DNA of 64,000 bases from Ramazzottius varieornatus (GCA_001949185.1 BDGG01000008.1:1113648-1177647); one strand, 5' to 3'; positions 27,301 through 38,357 are shown, numbered from the stretch's first letter. The notes: generated from the sequence alone by a model not told the origin. Numbers and translations: made by a program.

Positions 27301-27389
27301 ATCGTAGGATGGGCATCATTCGGAGCTCGATCGCGCCGTCCGTCCAGCCCTACGTCTCCATGCAATGATCGTTCTTCGTCCGCTAACAT
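24374..27389 (-). CDS. Ferroportin-like iron exporter (SLC40 family)
   Basis: Minus-strand exons 27389-26921, 26845-26784, 26673-26514, 26457-26297, 26211-26142, 26080-26002, 25910-25600, 25393-25039 and 24716-24374 total 2010 bases, 669 aa, with matching phases. SLC40A1 exports ferrous iron across the plasma membrane. Seen: an acidic N-terminal extension of about 155 residues, longer than in vertebrates; then WGDRMW (about 177-182), the AVYGLVVG helix, GEWVDRTPRL, MNATIRRID, SAWNLLSMFAEY, TQGLSES, WLPGSPFD, SQLLQENVLDKERGVV and LPNPESFG, the full run of SLC40 motifs. Of the four residues that coordinate metal in human ferroportin (Asp39, His43, Cys326, His507), only the Asp is kept (Asp179). 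The others align with Ala183, Gly428 and Lys595. Hepcidin binding through the Cys is therefore not expected. It may be a divergent paralogue. Two introns contain palindrome copies. Confidence 0.93.
24829..24875. repeat. AAGTGGCGCAC palindrome copy 6 (ferroportin intron)
   Basis: Left arm AAGTGGCGCAC, right arm GCGTGCGCTACTT with one change. Core is diverged. Confidence 0.75.
25479..25525. repeat. AAGTGGCGCAC palindrome copy 7 (ferroportin intron)
   Basis: AAGCGGCGCAC ... AAACGTGCGCCACTT with flank GAGATAACGATCTGGTC on the right, showing the extended arm. Confidence 0.85.
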
Positions 27390-28612
27390 TCCAACCCGAA
27401 TTTAGGAAGATCAATCCATGCTTGACAGTTCACCCTTCACAGTGATACTGTATGGGCCGTAAAGTCTGATGGGACTGGGAAGAAAACAAAGTTCAGCAAA
27501 AGCATAATGTCATAATTGACCGGACCGGAAGTGCGAGATGACAAACAGCAATAAAATTTATTTCGACACTTTGCGATAATGCTTGAAATCAGGACTACGG
27601 AACGGCTCACCGTAATATCTAATTTCCAATTCGGACAGATGGCTGATTGCTCCATTGCTGATAGTTTTCCGAGTACCTTCAAGCGGACCCGTGTCCGAGA
27701 AACGGTACTCCGGAAATATCACTACCTCGTACCTTAGGATCAGTTTTGGCTCAGTAGCTATTTCACAGCGATACAGTGACGGGCTGCAGCCTGCTGAATA
27801 TGGCCTCCACTTTGACATGGCTTGCCAAAAGGCTTAAAGCGTAGAATGCTAGTTGCTCAGTTATAATAAACTCTACCATATAGGTTGGTGCGGCGAACGC
27901 GGCGCAGATTCCCACTGGGGAGCAACTCGGCTCAAAGTACTTGATGCAAGTTTTTACTGCCATTGTCCGTATGGTCTATATGTGATTAAGTCGATCGTTG
28001 TTCTGTTGTTCTCGTTCCTTGATTGAACGAAAAGCTTGTTTTCAGATTCGCAACAAATGAAGAACATTACATTACGTACTGTGTGACACATACATATGAC
28101 GTACACAATCATATCGCCCTGCCTACTTGTCAGCTGAACGCAATCAATCAACCATTTGAGTCCGTGTATCACGCTTCGGCAAGGCCATATTCAGCAGCTC
28201 GTCACTGTCAGCGATAACACAGAGATTAAGTTGCCACTCCCGTTCACTTTGCAACTGTATCCACGGTCTTGCTCCGCCCCTTTCGTGACGTGTAACCACA
28301 TTTTGCTTTCCGGAGCTCCCCTTATTTTCGAAAAATGAGCGTAATCGGAGTAACGATTGGCTAGCATTGGGAAGCATGGTGGCTACCCAACCATTCAAAG
28401 TTCTGATCAGCTGCTGCGCTTATAAGTGACGTTGCAACTCATCTTAGTTACAGTGGGACTTTCATCTGGCGATGGCAACTTTTTATTTTTTTTTCAGTGT
28501 CTAATATATCACCGAAGTTACCGAACTATACTCATCCATTCTCTTCCTTCTTCCGAATTGCGATTCCCTTCCTTTCCACATCGTTCAGGGCAGCTTCCGC
28601 TCAACACCAGGG
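27390..28612. other. Intergenic upstream of ferroportin and of the damaged gene
   Basis: No gene recognised. The stretch 28369-28480 is shared with 36466-36578 (see repeat entries). Confidence 0.5.
28369..28480 (+). repeat. Upstream module shared with 36466-36578, copy A
   Basis: About 112 bases, starting GGGAAGCATGGTGG and including AAAGTTCTGATCAGCTGCTG, are about 90 percent identical to the second copy. Copy A lies 130 bases before the ATG at 28613. Copy B lies about 270 bases before the ATG of the second DHDH gene. It may be a duplicated promoter/5' region or an unclassified dispersed repeat. Confidence 0.75.
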
Positions 28613-28752
28613 ATGCTTGAGACCACAACGACAACTACTGCTACGCCTGTGAATGAAGGTAACTGACTCTTCACGACAGTGGCGGCTGCGTTATTTATGC
28701 GCGGGATGTGCAATTTTGGTGTCACGAAAATGGCTGTGCACATTACTGTGCA

Positions 28753-28798
28753 AGATGCTTTAGGAAGGTGAGGACAGATGCTTTAGGAAGGTGAGGAC
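28753..28798. repeat. 23-base direct repeat, two copies
   Basis: AGATGCTTTAGGAAGGTGAG plus three bases occurs twice back to back, directly next to an inverted copy of the Tigger terminus (about 28782-28811). Confidence 0.85.
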
Positions 28799-28909
28799 AG
28801 GCATAATCCCCCTTCTCACGAGGGGATTATGCCTGTCCTCACCTCTTTTTGGTCAAACTGTCCTGGCGGAACGAGAGAGGAGAGTCTCTTCTAGGATCTG
28901 AGCCAGTGA

Positions 28910-28959
28910 NNNNNNNNNNNNNNNNNNNNNNNNNNNNNNNNNNNNNNNNNNNNNNNNNN
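28910..28959. other. Assembly gap (50 N) with duplicated flanks
   Basis: The 81 bases before the gap (28829-28909) are identical to the 81 bases after it (28960-29040). This is what an unmerged overlap of two contigs looks like, so the gap is probably artificial. Confidence 0.9.
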
Positions 28960-29252
28960 ATGCCTGTCCTCACCTCTTTTTGGTCAAACTGTCCTGGCGG
29001 AACGAGAGAGGAGAGTCTCTTCTAGGATCTGAGCCAGTGAGTGAAATCCCGCGTCAATCCTGGGAAAAACTACAGGGATTCGGGAGTGAAGTCAAAAGTA
29101 GGGCGGTATGTGAGCAGAGTAATGAACAATCAAGACTTGATTGTTCGATGGTTGATTCGGTTGTTGATTGAGCCTGTGCTTCCTGCTCATCAAGTTTTCT
29201 GTTGTTTTTCAACCTTCTCTCATTTGCTCATTCATTCCTGCGCTTCTTTGAA

Positions 29253-30897
29253 ATGGAATCCATCCACTTGCTGAATTTTATCAAGCTGCTGGAATGGGAC
29301 TACAAACTGCACTACCGTATCGACGACTTTCCAAGCGAAGCTGACAGGCAGTTCAAGGACATAGTTAAAGGTTATCTTGCTGTGCACTGGAGCTCGAAAA
29401 CAAAAAGATACTGATTTGATTCGTAATCTTTCCTAGATTTCATCGACTCGAAGATCACCCAAAGTGTTACTCCTGTGTATGCCGTTGAAAAAGACCTCCA
29501 GTATGATCTGCAGATCCGCGTCGAGTCATTTGAACATTACGAAGCATCTGCTGTCCAGTGCAACCTGCTGAATGGCCTGAGTGAAGCTGACTGCGACGTT
29601 ACGGAACCTGATAGACTGCTTGAGTCTGCTTCAAGCGAAACTGAACCTTCTTTCCATGAACTATACATCCCACGACTTCCTAACCCCACGCTTCCAGTGG
29701 ATCAGTTAGTCAACTTGGAGTATAACAAACGTGCGGTTACATACTGGAGAAACGCCGTGAAGAAGAAGCGTCTCACGTTGGCCACTGTTCAGAGACGTTT
29801 TGGTAAAGTAAGCAGCATACGGCAGCTGTACGATTGGGAAAAGCAGGTAGTGGAAGGCGGTTCCAGGCTGGACAAGTTGAAGGCTCTACGTTTGGATGTC
29901 GGTAAGCAGTTCTTCCTCGCTAAAAGGAAAAAGCAAGTGGTCAAGGATTTGGACTTACGTCGATGGGCTCTCACTGCGAACAGAACGATGAACTTGGCCG
30001 GTTTCACTGCTTCCCCAGACTGGATCGGAAAACTCAAACGGTACCAACAGTTTTTTGTGCTTCGATTTCCTTCAAAAACGAAATTAATATTTTCTAGATA
30101 TTATGGGATCGTTGACCGGAAAATAACCAAGTTCGTCACCAAGAAATCCATACAAGAAGCGCCTCACGTCAAGGAAAGTGCTGAAGCCTGCGTTGCGCTC
30201 GTCAGATCAAGGATCGCAGAGTACGAGTTAGACTGTCTGTGGAATGCGGATCAGTCAAATTGATATGCGATGAGACCAGGAAGAACTTTGGAACCTGCTG
30301 GAGTAAAACACGTGGAAGCGATCACCCAGTCGGAGATTTCCATGACACATAGCTACACTGTGATGATGGCGGTCTCGCCGGGCAGGCGTAAGTTTCTTCC
30401 TGTTCTTTTCCTAACGCTGAAGGAAGAGAAAGGAGTGTTTGGTCCAATCGTGCCGAGAACGATGTTCAAGGCTGATAACCTGTACGTCACTGCTTCGACA
30501 TCCGGGAAGATGACCAAGAAGCTCTACTTAGAGTGGTCAGAAATAGTTCTTTTCTCTCGTATGGAAGAGTTGTGCATTTTCTTGACCGACTCGTGGAAGA
30601 CCTTCACCGATCAAGATTCTGTGATTGAACTGAAACCGGAAGAGTTGGGGTACGAAATGCTGGCCATCCCTCCGAAAGTTACCGGTCAAATTCAACCGCT
30701 GGATTTGTTATGCTTTAGGATGTACAAAGGGTGCTTCAAGAAGATATCCGACTTTGTCTTTTTGCGCGATTTACCCGTTCAAGTGCATCATCGCGATGTG
30801 ATTTGAGATTGTACTCTTTGCTGTATCAACAGTTTCAGTCGCCTAGGTTCGAAAATTTGATAGCTGAAGCTTGGCATAAGTCGGGATATACCGACTA
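29253..30897 (+). pseudogene. Tigger/pogo transposase, broken
   Basis: Pieces: 29253-29370; about 29439-30039; 30100-30897, with introns ending CTAG. The middle part has helix-turn-helix regions, including LRRWALTANRTMNLAGFTAS and KLKRYYGIVDRKITKFV, typical of CENP-B/pogo DNA-binding domains. The DDE part shows NADQS (first Asp), LTDSW (second) and IQPLDLLCFRMYKG (third), and HSYTVM. Two lesions are seen: an in-frame TGA at 30261-30263, just after NADQSN, and a one-base shift near 30800, after which the frame continues (SLLYQQFQSPRFENLIAEAW) to TAA at about 30897. With so few lesions the element was probably inactivated recently. Confidence 0.85.
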
Positions 30898-32635
30898 ACG
30901 TTTCATGTATGTTAATCCAGCCAAGTTTATGTTTGATAAGCTGAAAGACAGTTGTCTTCACGAGAACGGCAGAGACATTGTTCTTCTGGTTTGCGGGTGG
31001 TGCAAGGCCCGTCTTTGCTTCCATCACTTTTATGACGCTCATCATTTCTGTACTATCTATTTTCTGTAACAAGTTTGTTTACTGATGGGTTTCAGGGTTT
31101 GTTTGTTAGGTCTAACGTGGACCTATAAGACATCACGTTTCTACGTTATTGACATAAATTTCTGACGTCACTTCCGAGTCCCTGTAGTTTGTTCCAGGGT
31201 CGACGCGGGATTTAGCTCACTGGCTCAGATCCTAGAAGAGACTCTCCTCTCTCGTTCCGCCAGGACAGTTTGACCAAAAAGAGGTGGGGGCAGGCATAAT
31301 CCCCTCGTCAGTCACATTCCACTCACAAGCTTATCTCCACTGATGTTGTACTTTGCCCTTCACTGGGCAAAATTCAGCAGAGGGGTTCAAACACAAACTT
31401 ACGAACAAAACCAGCTCCGCAACGACGGCTCGTCCTTAAAAATCCCACGTTAGACCACCTGAAGTGGTTTGACATGGGATAACATGGGGTATCGAGTCGC
31501 ATGCAAGGTTGTATTACAAAGCTCTGCGGGCATTACGTAATAGCCTCACACTGTATCGGCGGCAACAAGAATTACAAGATGTCCTGGACAGAGTGAAGCA
31601 CTCCATCTCGTCCATGACTGAAGCGCATTTGACACACCGGGAACGTTGTTTGAACGCACTTCTGCTTCGGAGTATCGACAAGAACAAGCCGTTGGTGGAC
31701 GGGATGGCAATGATTAAGAGACAGGTTGCGTGTCGGATCCGAGACGCCGAGTACATCATGAATTTTGTGAACGAAGAAAAACCGAGCAGCTCACAGTCCA
31801 ACACTCCAACTCCTGCACGGAGCCTCTAATGGTGACGCATTATGCTTCTCAATCTGCTATTCTTTCATAGGCAAAGGTAGCTTTCTTCGTTACATGAATG
31901 ACAAACCAAGAGATTCCTTGGACAAATCTCACAGTCCAACTTCCATTGACTCGGGAATTTGCACCATTGCTAACGAGGAACCAGAAGGTGAGATAAACTG
32001 CGCAAACGCTTTCGGTTCCTAACTGTGGTTTTATTTGTTCCGTTTTGTCGGTCCCCTTACATCCAGTTTCCTCTGGTTTTTGTAGATCCGAATGCTCTCG
32101 TACCAGAGCTGCACGAGTTGCCTTTCCAGTGACCAGCACATTCCATAAAGGAGCAGATTACGAAGATTCAACAGTCAATCCCGGCTGACCACCGTTCCAT
32201 CCTTCTTCGGCTCGCCCTTGAAAGACTCGAATATCGATGTGAAGAGGTGATGGACCAATATGAGAACTACCCTGAGTACCTGCAAAGCGCCATCGAGGTG
32301 CTGAAAGCGGTAAACTCGCAGGGTGTTGAAAGTTTACTTCGGGGCAAGTATACGAAGCTTCTTCGCGCTCGTAGTCAGTTCGACGTCTGTGGTGTCTTCT
32401 CGTTCCTGGAGGACGAAATGTTCCCGCAACACTCAACCTACAATACCATGCTGGAGGAATCCGGCAAGAAGACTGCATCACCAAAAGGTAGGTTGTTTCA
32501 GGTTTTGAAATCGTACAGTCAAACGTGATTTTTTTCGACGAAGAAGAATGGTGGCATGCAATGGTCTCTTTCAGTATACCGTAGTAAAGTATTTGCAAAA
32601 CGAACAGTAATCATTTCAGCAGAGTGGCTGTTGTA

Positions 32636-32750
32636 CTGTATACTCTCCCGAAATTCACGTACGTCACTCTATTCAGAGTGTAAAACTAGACGGTAAGACC
32701 CCAATGATTTGAGAGTCAGTGACGTACGTAAATTTCGGGAGAGCATACAG
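32636..32750. mobile_element. 115-base TA-flanked MITE
   Basis: Arms of about 35 bases (CTGTATACTCTCCCGAAATT at the left and its near-exact complement ending CATACAG at the right) surround a short loop. TA occurs at both outer ends (32634-32635, 32751-32752). Confidence 0.85.
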
Positions 32751-33386
32751 TAGTCTTTACGTTTGGTTTGATTATCATGTATGTAAGGTTTTCCGGGTGA
32801 ATATCGAGCGAGATGACGTCTTTTTGCTCGGTTTCCTCGACTGTATTTCATTTCGGCATTTCGGAGGCTTACATGTCGGAAGACGATCTACGGTACATAA
32901 AGTGGATGACTGCAGCGGCTGACATAAGTGGCTGTGATGCTCTTGGTTGAAAGAGGCAAACCCCTGCTGACACCATGGACGAACGAGGTAGTAGCTGACT
33001 TCGTCACACGCTTGGCGTCAGAGGCAAGAAAACTGCCTTGGGTTAACCTGCCAACACCGCTAACCATGGCTGACGAGATCAGCGCAGTTGAAGTGAAATG
33101 GATCATAAGCAGCTATAGGTGGAAGGGCTTCGGCATTCCCGCCATGTACGCAATCTGTCAACTAGTTCCTGTTGGCTTCTCCTTGGAGAAGAACTACTCC
33201 TGGCTCAACAGTCCGGAAATTAATGAACGCCGCGAGATGTGGTTGGACTCAGGTGATCTCAGTCACAGCAGTTTCTGTGGTGCCATTGTCGATCTTTTGA
33301 AGAGGGAAGACTATAAGCCTCTCGCTGCTAACCTCGCTCATTATTTTTGTGACGATATGCTGTTCGTACAGTACTTGTTCGCATAA

Positions 33387-34348
33387 TGTTTGTCGAAACC
33401 GCTTGTTGCAATACTTTTTGGTAAGGAATTGAGTTTTTTTATATCTGTCAAAAGAAAACTTCGCGAATACGTGAGGCGAGTGCGATAGACTCGGTTCGAA
33501 AAACGGTCGAAACCCGCCAGTATACTAAGGTTCTTGGGTTCTCGGCACCTACTACACGTCAGGACAGAACGACGGTAGTAAACGTTGTTTTTCGGTGTTT
33601 TTATCCTTGAACAGTTTGTCTCCTAAGACTTGAACGACGACCTAATCTTTCAACCAACAGTTCCGGGAACCTTCAGTCAGCCACTGCGTCTGGGATGTTG
33701 ACGAATTCATTATGCAGGCCGCTGAAGACATCGACGCCGTTTCGTCGTAAAAGAGGCCGCGGTTGCCTTGTGATTATTGTTCGTACCCTGAAATTTCATC
33801 CTTAAATCTACGGCATGTCGCTTTCCTTTGGCTCGCATGTCAATTATGGTGACGGTAAGCTCGCTGTGCTTCTGAACGAACGCTAGCCGAAAGTATACAG
33901 GTCTAACGGTCGTTTTATCCACATCAGAATTGCTTAAGCATCAGTCTGGCGTAGTACTGTATTAATATTATCATTGTCACTTCGTAATTTACAGTAACAC
34001 CACGATAAAAAGATGGTTGTTCAGGTTGTGCTTGGTCTTCAGAAACTTCGTCCCCAATAACCTCCAATATCACACTTCCTATCACAAAATTTGCAAGGTA
34101 ATATTCCCGTGTCATCGGCTATCTGACTGAATTCGCATGTAAGGTACGCTCACAAAACGGCTTATCCGACGGTGATTTGACTGTATTGTGTTGAAAGCTT
34201 AATATCCGTCCGCGTGTCTGCAGCTCAGCAGCGGGCAACGACAACCTACGTAGTCGAGGAAACTCCGTTCCCGGCCCAATCCAGCTACTTCCTCTTGGTA
34301 ACTCTATCGCGTTACTTCCTTGTTCACCACGTGCACTTTACAGTCATC
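33387..34348. other. Intergenic upstream of the DHDH cluster
   Basis: No gene recognised. The 5' region of the first DHDH gene lies at its right end. Confidence 0.5.
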
Positions 34349-35799
34349 ATGGCGCCACTTCGTTGGGGATTTATGGGTTCGGGGAAGATCAATAACGATT
34401 TCGCAACGGCTATCGACACCTTCTCCAAAAACGAACACAAGGTACACGGTCTGATGGCAACCACTATACACGTGTGTGTCTGTGGCAGGTTTTCCACCCG
34501 TACCTCATCGCAACTGACCCAGTTATGCTCCATGATTACAGAAAGTCGCGGTAGCGGCTCGCAAGAAAGCGAGTGCCGAAGCTTTCGCCAAGAAGTTCGA
34601 TTTCGAAAAATCCTACGACTCGTACGAAAGTTTGGCCCTCGATGCTGATATCGGTAAATAATATATATTCTCCATCCATCTGTTCCTCGTCCAGAATTAT
34701 ACTTCCCGTTGCGCCATATGCAGTAACGTCTATCCGCGGTTTGGTTATCTAGATATTGTCTACATTGGAACTGTCAACCCCAACCACTACGAGCTTTGCG
34801 TGCTGTGCATCGAGAATGGGAAACATGTCCTATGCGAGAAGCCCTTGACTCTTCGCTTGGAACACACTCAGAAGCTCATCAAACTAGCCGAAGAAAAAGG
34901 CAAGTTTTTTCAAGAGGTAAGTATTAATAGTAATCGAGCTGGGTCGTACGCAGCTGGGGTCCGCCAGCACAGAAACGGGGTATTCTGGTCCGAAGGCTGT
35001 CTGGAGCCGATTTTTCCCCATATACGAGCGAGTCCGTCAGGAGCTCAAGGCTGGCTCCTTGGGAGAGATCAACCTCGTAACGGCCATGTTCGGCTTCAAC
35101 GACCAGCAGACTGCGCGATTGATGCGCAAGGACCTCGGTGGAAGTAGTCTGATGGACATTGGTGGCTACACTATTCAGTTCGCCTTGCAAGTGTACGGAC
35201 CGGAAATGCCACAAAAGGTCCACGCTGTCGCCATCAAGAATGTCGAGGGTGACTAACCACTTTGCTTGCAACACTAGGTGGCTCTTCTGAGTGATTTTAT
35301 CTTGCAGGAATCGACATGTCTGTGGCAATCACTCTTCAATGGAAGGGCGGACAGATTGCGCAGTTAACGTCCTCGTTCCTGGCCAAGTTGGACTCTTCTG
35401 CTCAAATATGGGGGCAGAGTGGCAGTCTTGAGGTAGATTCCACATGCTGCAATGTGGGAAACTGTATGATGATAATAACACACTGGAGGTGGAATTTGTG
35501 GCTTCCAGGTCCACGAGCCATTCTGGTGTCCAGAGGAAATGACACTTAAGGGAAAAACTGAGAAGCATCCCCTGCCGATGGTAAAGCACGATTTAGAGTT
35601 CCGTAACGGTCAAGGGATGGTGTACGAGGTTCAGGAAGTGAAGCGCTGTATCGACAACGGCCTCACCGAAAGTCCGCACTTCACGCACAAGGAAACGCTC
35701 ATCATCGCCCAAATTGCGGATGAAGTTAAGAAGCAAATTGGACTGTCTTTCGAAGAGATTTACTCCGGTGACAAAGAGAAATGGAAAGAATCGGTTTAG
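34349..35799 (+). CDS. Dihydrodiol dehydrogenase-like oxidoreductase, copy 1 of 3
   Basis: Exons 34349-34441, 34542-34653, 34753-34916, 34996-35248, 35308-35432 and 35509-35799 total 1038 bases, 345 aa. The family (Gfo/Idh/MocA; trans-1,2-dihydrobenzene-1,2-diol / D-xylose dehydrogenase) oxidises dihydrodiols or sugars with NADP+. Seen: N-terminal Rossmann segment LRWGFMGSGKI, KVAVAAR, DIVYIGTVNPNHYELC, the catalytic-lysine motif CEKP, WSRFFPIYERVR, LMDIGGYTIQF, HEPFWCP and C-terminal EVKKQIGLSFEEIYS. No signal peptide; probably cytosolic. The intron before exon 4 has a weak acceptor (GTCCGAAG). It is the first of three tandem genes with the same six-exon structure. The natural substrate cannot be told from sequence. 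Confidence 0.93.
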
Positions 35800-36849
35800 G
35801 TTACAGTACTACAGCTGATATCCACGACGTACTTCGGATTGACTGACCAGAGCCCTTGTATGGCTTCATATTAAATTTTATGTTTCTGACAAGGATGCAT
35901 GACTCCACCGGAGTTCCGCTTAGTTCGCTGGGCTGTTTTCTTTGAAAGATCGAACTGTGATCAGAAATTTGAGTTCCTGCATAGTACTGAATGATTATTG
36001 TAGTGTTGATTTCCGCGGAACAATATTGTCATTTTGTGCCGCAGTGCGGGCCCTATGGATTGAGTTCTGGACTAATGGCACGTGCGATCCCAGCGGACGT
36101 TTCAAGGTGTGACGTGAAGCCGTACGCGCCACAAGGAGCTTTCTAACAGCTTGCGAGGTCTAAGTATACAGTCATCACTTGGAGTTCACGTTGAGAACAC
36201 ATTCCTTCTCGAATTCTAGTTTCATGGGTTTCTTTATACGTGAAGTTCCATGTTGTTGGCTGTGGGAGTCGTTTCGGTTGCTCAAGGAAGATCCACTGGT
36301 CAGGGGCCTCCTCGGAATCAGGGAACTCGATTCTGTGCGGTTTTCCGACACCCATCAGACGGCGCACCAAGTGACGTCACCGGAAGTCATATCGCTGATC
36401 AATGATCATGAAGGGAAATCAGTTCAATATAGAGATTAAGTTGTCTTTAAGAATTGGGAAGCATAGGGAAGCATGGTGGTTGCCCAACTATCCAAAGTTC
36501 TGATCAGCTGCTGCGCTTATGAGTGGCGTTGCAACCCATCTTAGCTACAGTGGGATTTTCATCTGGCGGTGGCAACTTAATGTCTGTAATTTCTCTCCTT
36601 TTTCCAGAGTTTCATTTCATCTCCCGGAATTCGGAGCTTCGCTTCACGTTCACCTCACATTCCGCCCTTCAACGCATCTTGCAGCTTTGGTCAAGAACGT
36701 TGAGGTCGAGGAGGATCGTGAGCGACTACCTTGATCCTTCATCTGATCATCTGTGTTTACATTTCAGATTGGACCTGTTGTGAGCAGTGTGGCAGCATCC
36801 GAAATTTCCCAAATTCTTCGCCGCTTAACTTTCTCGGTGCTGAACCGCT
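35800..36849. other. Spacer between DHDH copies 1 and 2
   Basis: About 1 kb with no gene. It includes copy B of the shared upstream module (36466-36578). Confidence 0.6.
36466..36578 (+). repeat. Upstream module shared with 28369-28480, copy B
   Basis: About 90 percent identical to copy A over about 112 bases, same orientation relative to the gene downstream. It precedes DHDH copy 2 only; copies 1 and 3 lack it. Confidence 0.75.
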
Positions 36850-38357
36850 ATGGCACCTCTTCGATGGGGATTTATGGGAGCAGGGAAGATCAGTAACGAC
36901 TTCGCGGCCGCCATCGATACTTTCTCGAAGGATGAACACATGGTTTGTATCGTGCAGTATACAGTAGACAGTGCTTCCGTACGCTACAGAACTGTAGGTT
37001 ACGGTTACAAACGTAGCTGACGTCTCGGATATATTTACAGAAGGTGGCAGTCGCTGCGCGCGAAAAGCACAACGCGGAAGCTTTCGCCAAGAAGTTCGGC
37101 TTTGAGAAATCGTATGACTCGTACGAAAGTCTTGCAAAGGACCCCGATGTCGGTAAGCACTTTCAGTACTCGTACATGCCAATAATGCCATCTTGCTGTT
37201 CAGTGCCAACCTGAAGATCCAGCTACCTTGATGATCTTCCAGATATCGTATATATCGGGACCGTCCACCCGAAGCATTATGAATTATGCAAGCTTTGCAT
37301 CGAGAATAACAAGCATATTCTATGCGAGAAGCCTTTGACTATCCGATTGGAACATACGCAGACGCTCATCAAACTGGCTGAAGCAAAAGGGAAGTTCTTC
37401 CAGGAGGTAGGTTGCTGGTTGTGTTGAAGGAGTGAAGGGTAAAAATTTAAATTACCGTGACTGGCGATCATTTCTTTTCAGGCTGTCTGGAGCCGCTTCT
37501 TCCCAATTTACGAACGGATCCGCCAGGAAATCAAGGCTGGCTCCTTGGGAGAGATTAACTTGGTGACTGCCGTGTTCGGCTTCAACGATCAGCAAACTTC
37601 CCGTTTGATGCGCAAAGACTTGGGCGGAAGTAGCTTGATGGACATTGGTGGCTACACTATCCAGTTCGCCTTGCAAGTGTACGGACCGGAAATGCCGGAA
37701 AAGATCCGCGCAGTCGCAATCAAGAACGATTACGGTTAGTTTTAACGTATGACTGTATGGTATTGGGGGTTTTACTCAGTGTATATATCTGGAGATGCGT
37801 GTCGAAGTGCTTTTGTGCTTAGATATCGACGTATCGTTGGCTATAATGCTGCAGTGGAAGAATGGGAAGATTGCTCAACTGACCAGCTCTTTTCTGGCTA
37901 AGATGGACTCATCAGCGCACATTTGGGGAAGTGATGGCAGTTTGAAGGTACCTTAAGAAGCTTCTGACAAGCCTGACATTAGGCCAGCATAAAAGTTGGT
38001 ATTTCGTCATGTCTGCTCGGCGAACTTGCTAGTGGTGTGTCGTCCACAATCTGGCTTTGTGTTCAGGTCCACGAGCCTTTTCACTGTCCCGATCAGATGA
38101 CTCTAAAGGGAAAAGTGGAGAAGCATTCGCTGCCCTCTGTGAAGCATAGCCTCGAGTTCCCGAATGGTCAAGGAATGGTATACGAGGTCCAGGAAGTGAA
38201 GCGTTGCATCGACAATGGCCTCACCGAAAGTCCCTACTTCACGCACAAGGAAACGCTCATCATCGCCCAGATCGAGGATGAGATCAAGAAGCAAATTGGA
38301 CTGTCTTTTGAAGAAATTTATTCTACCGATAAAGAAACATGGATAGAAGCAGTCTGA
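36850..38357 (+). CDS. Dihydrodiol dehydrogenase-like oxidoreductase, copy 2 of 3
   Basis: Exons 36850-36942, 37041-37152, 37243-37406, 37482-37734, 37823-37947 and 38067-38357: exactly the exon lengths of copy 1 (93, 112, 164, 253, 125, 291), 345 aa. Rossmann motif GFMGAGKI, DIVYIGTVHPKHYELC, CEKP, WSRFFPIYERIR, MDIGGYTIQF and the C-terminal HEPFHCP (Trp changed to His) to EEIYS are present. It is closest to copy 1 in sequence (shared GSLGEINLVTA and LMRKDLGGSSLMD). No lesions. It should be an active NADP-dependent dehydrogenase of the Gfo/Idh/MocA family; substrate unknown. Confidence 0.93.

Larger units (their letters stand above)
28819..31308 (+). mobile_element. Tigger/pogo-type DNA transposon with long terminal inverted repeats
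   Basis: The left end (CGAGGGGATTATGCCTG at 28819) and the right end (complement ending 31308) are inverted repeats. They match very closely for about 100 bases and, more loosely, to about 200 bases (left to about 29100, right from about 31160). A pogo-family transposase gene lies between them. The left end is complicated by an N gap with duplicated flanks and by a further inverted copy of the outer terminus at about 28782-28811. A target duplication could not be assigned. Confidence 0.85.
28613..33386 (+). pseudogene. Damaged multi-exon gene of unknown family, with a Tigger element in intron 1
   Basis: Candidate exons: 28613-28658 (ATG, Thr-rich, phase 1 end), 31522-31829, 31871-31987, 32086-32487 and a terminal open block 32928-33386. 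Helical, charged sequence (for example LERLEYRCEEVMDQYENY) looks coding and the phases of the first, third and fourth pieces agree. The gene has defects: the 31522 piece runs into TAA without a usable donor; TGA at 32130-32132 interrupts the 32086 exon in frame (PFQ-stop-PAHSIKEQ); and near 32880-32950 a coding-like frame (MSEDDLRYIKWM) must shift into the frame of the last block (EVVADFVTRLASEARKLPWV...YLFA). This could be a recent pseudogene, several assembly errors, or a mis-modelled gene. I do not recognise the family. The element at 28819-31308 occupies intron 1. Confidence 0.4.

Noticed and set aside
32880-32960. A 28-base intron to repair the frame of the damaged gene
   Set aside because: A GT...AG span of 28 bases would restore the frame, but introns this short are not expected beside 55-90 base introns, and a similar fix fails at the TGA in the earlier exon.
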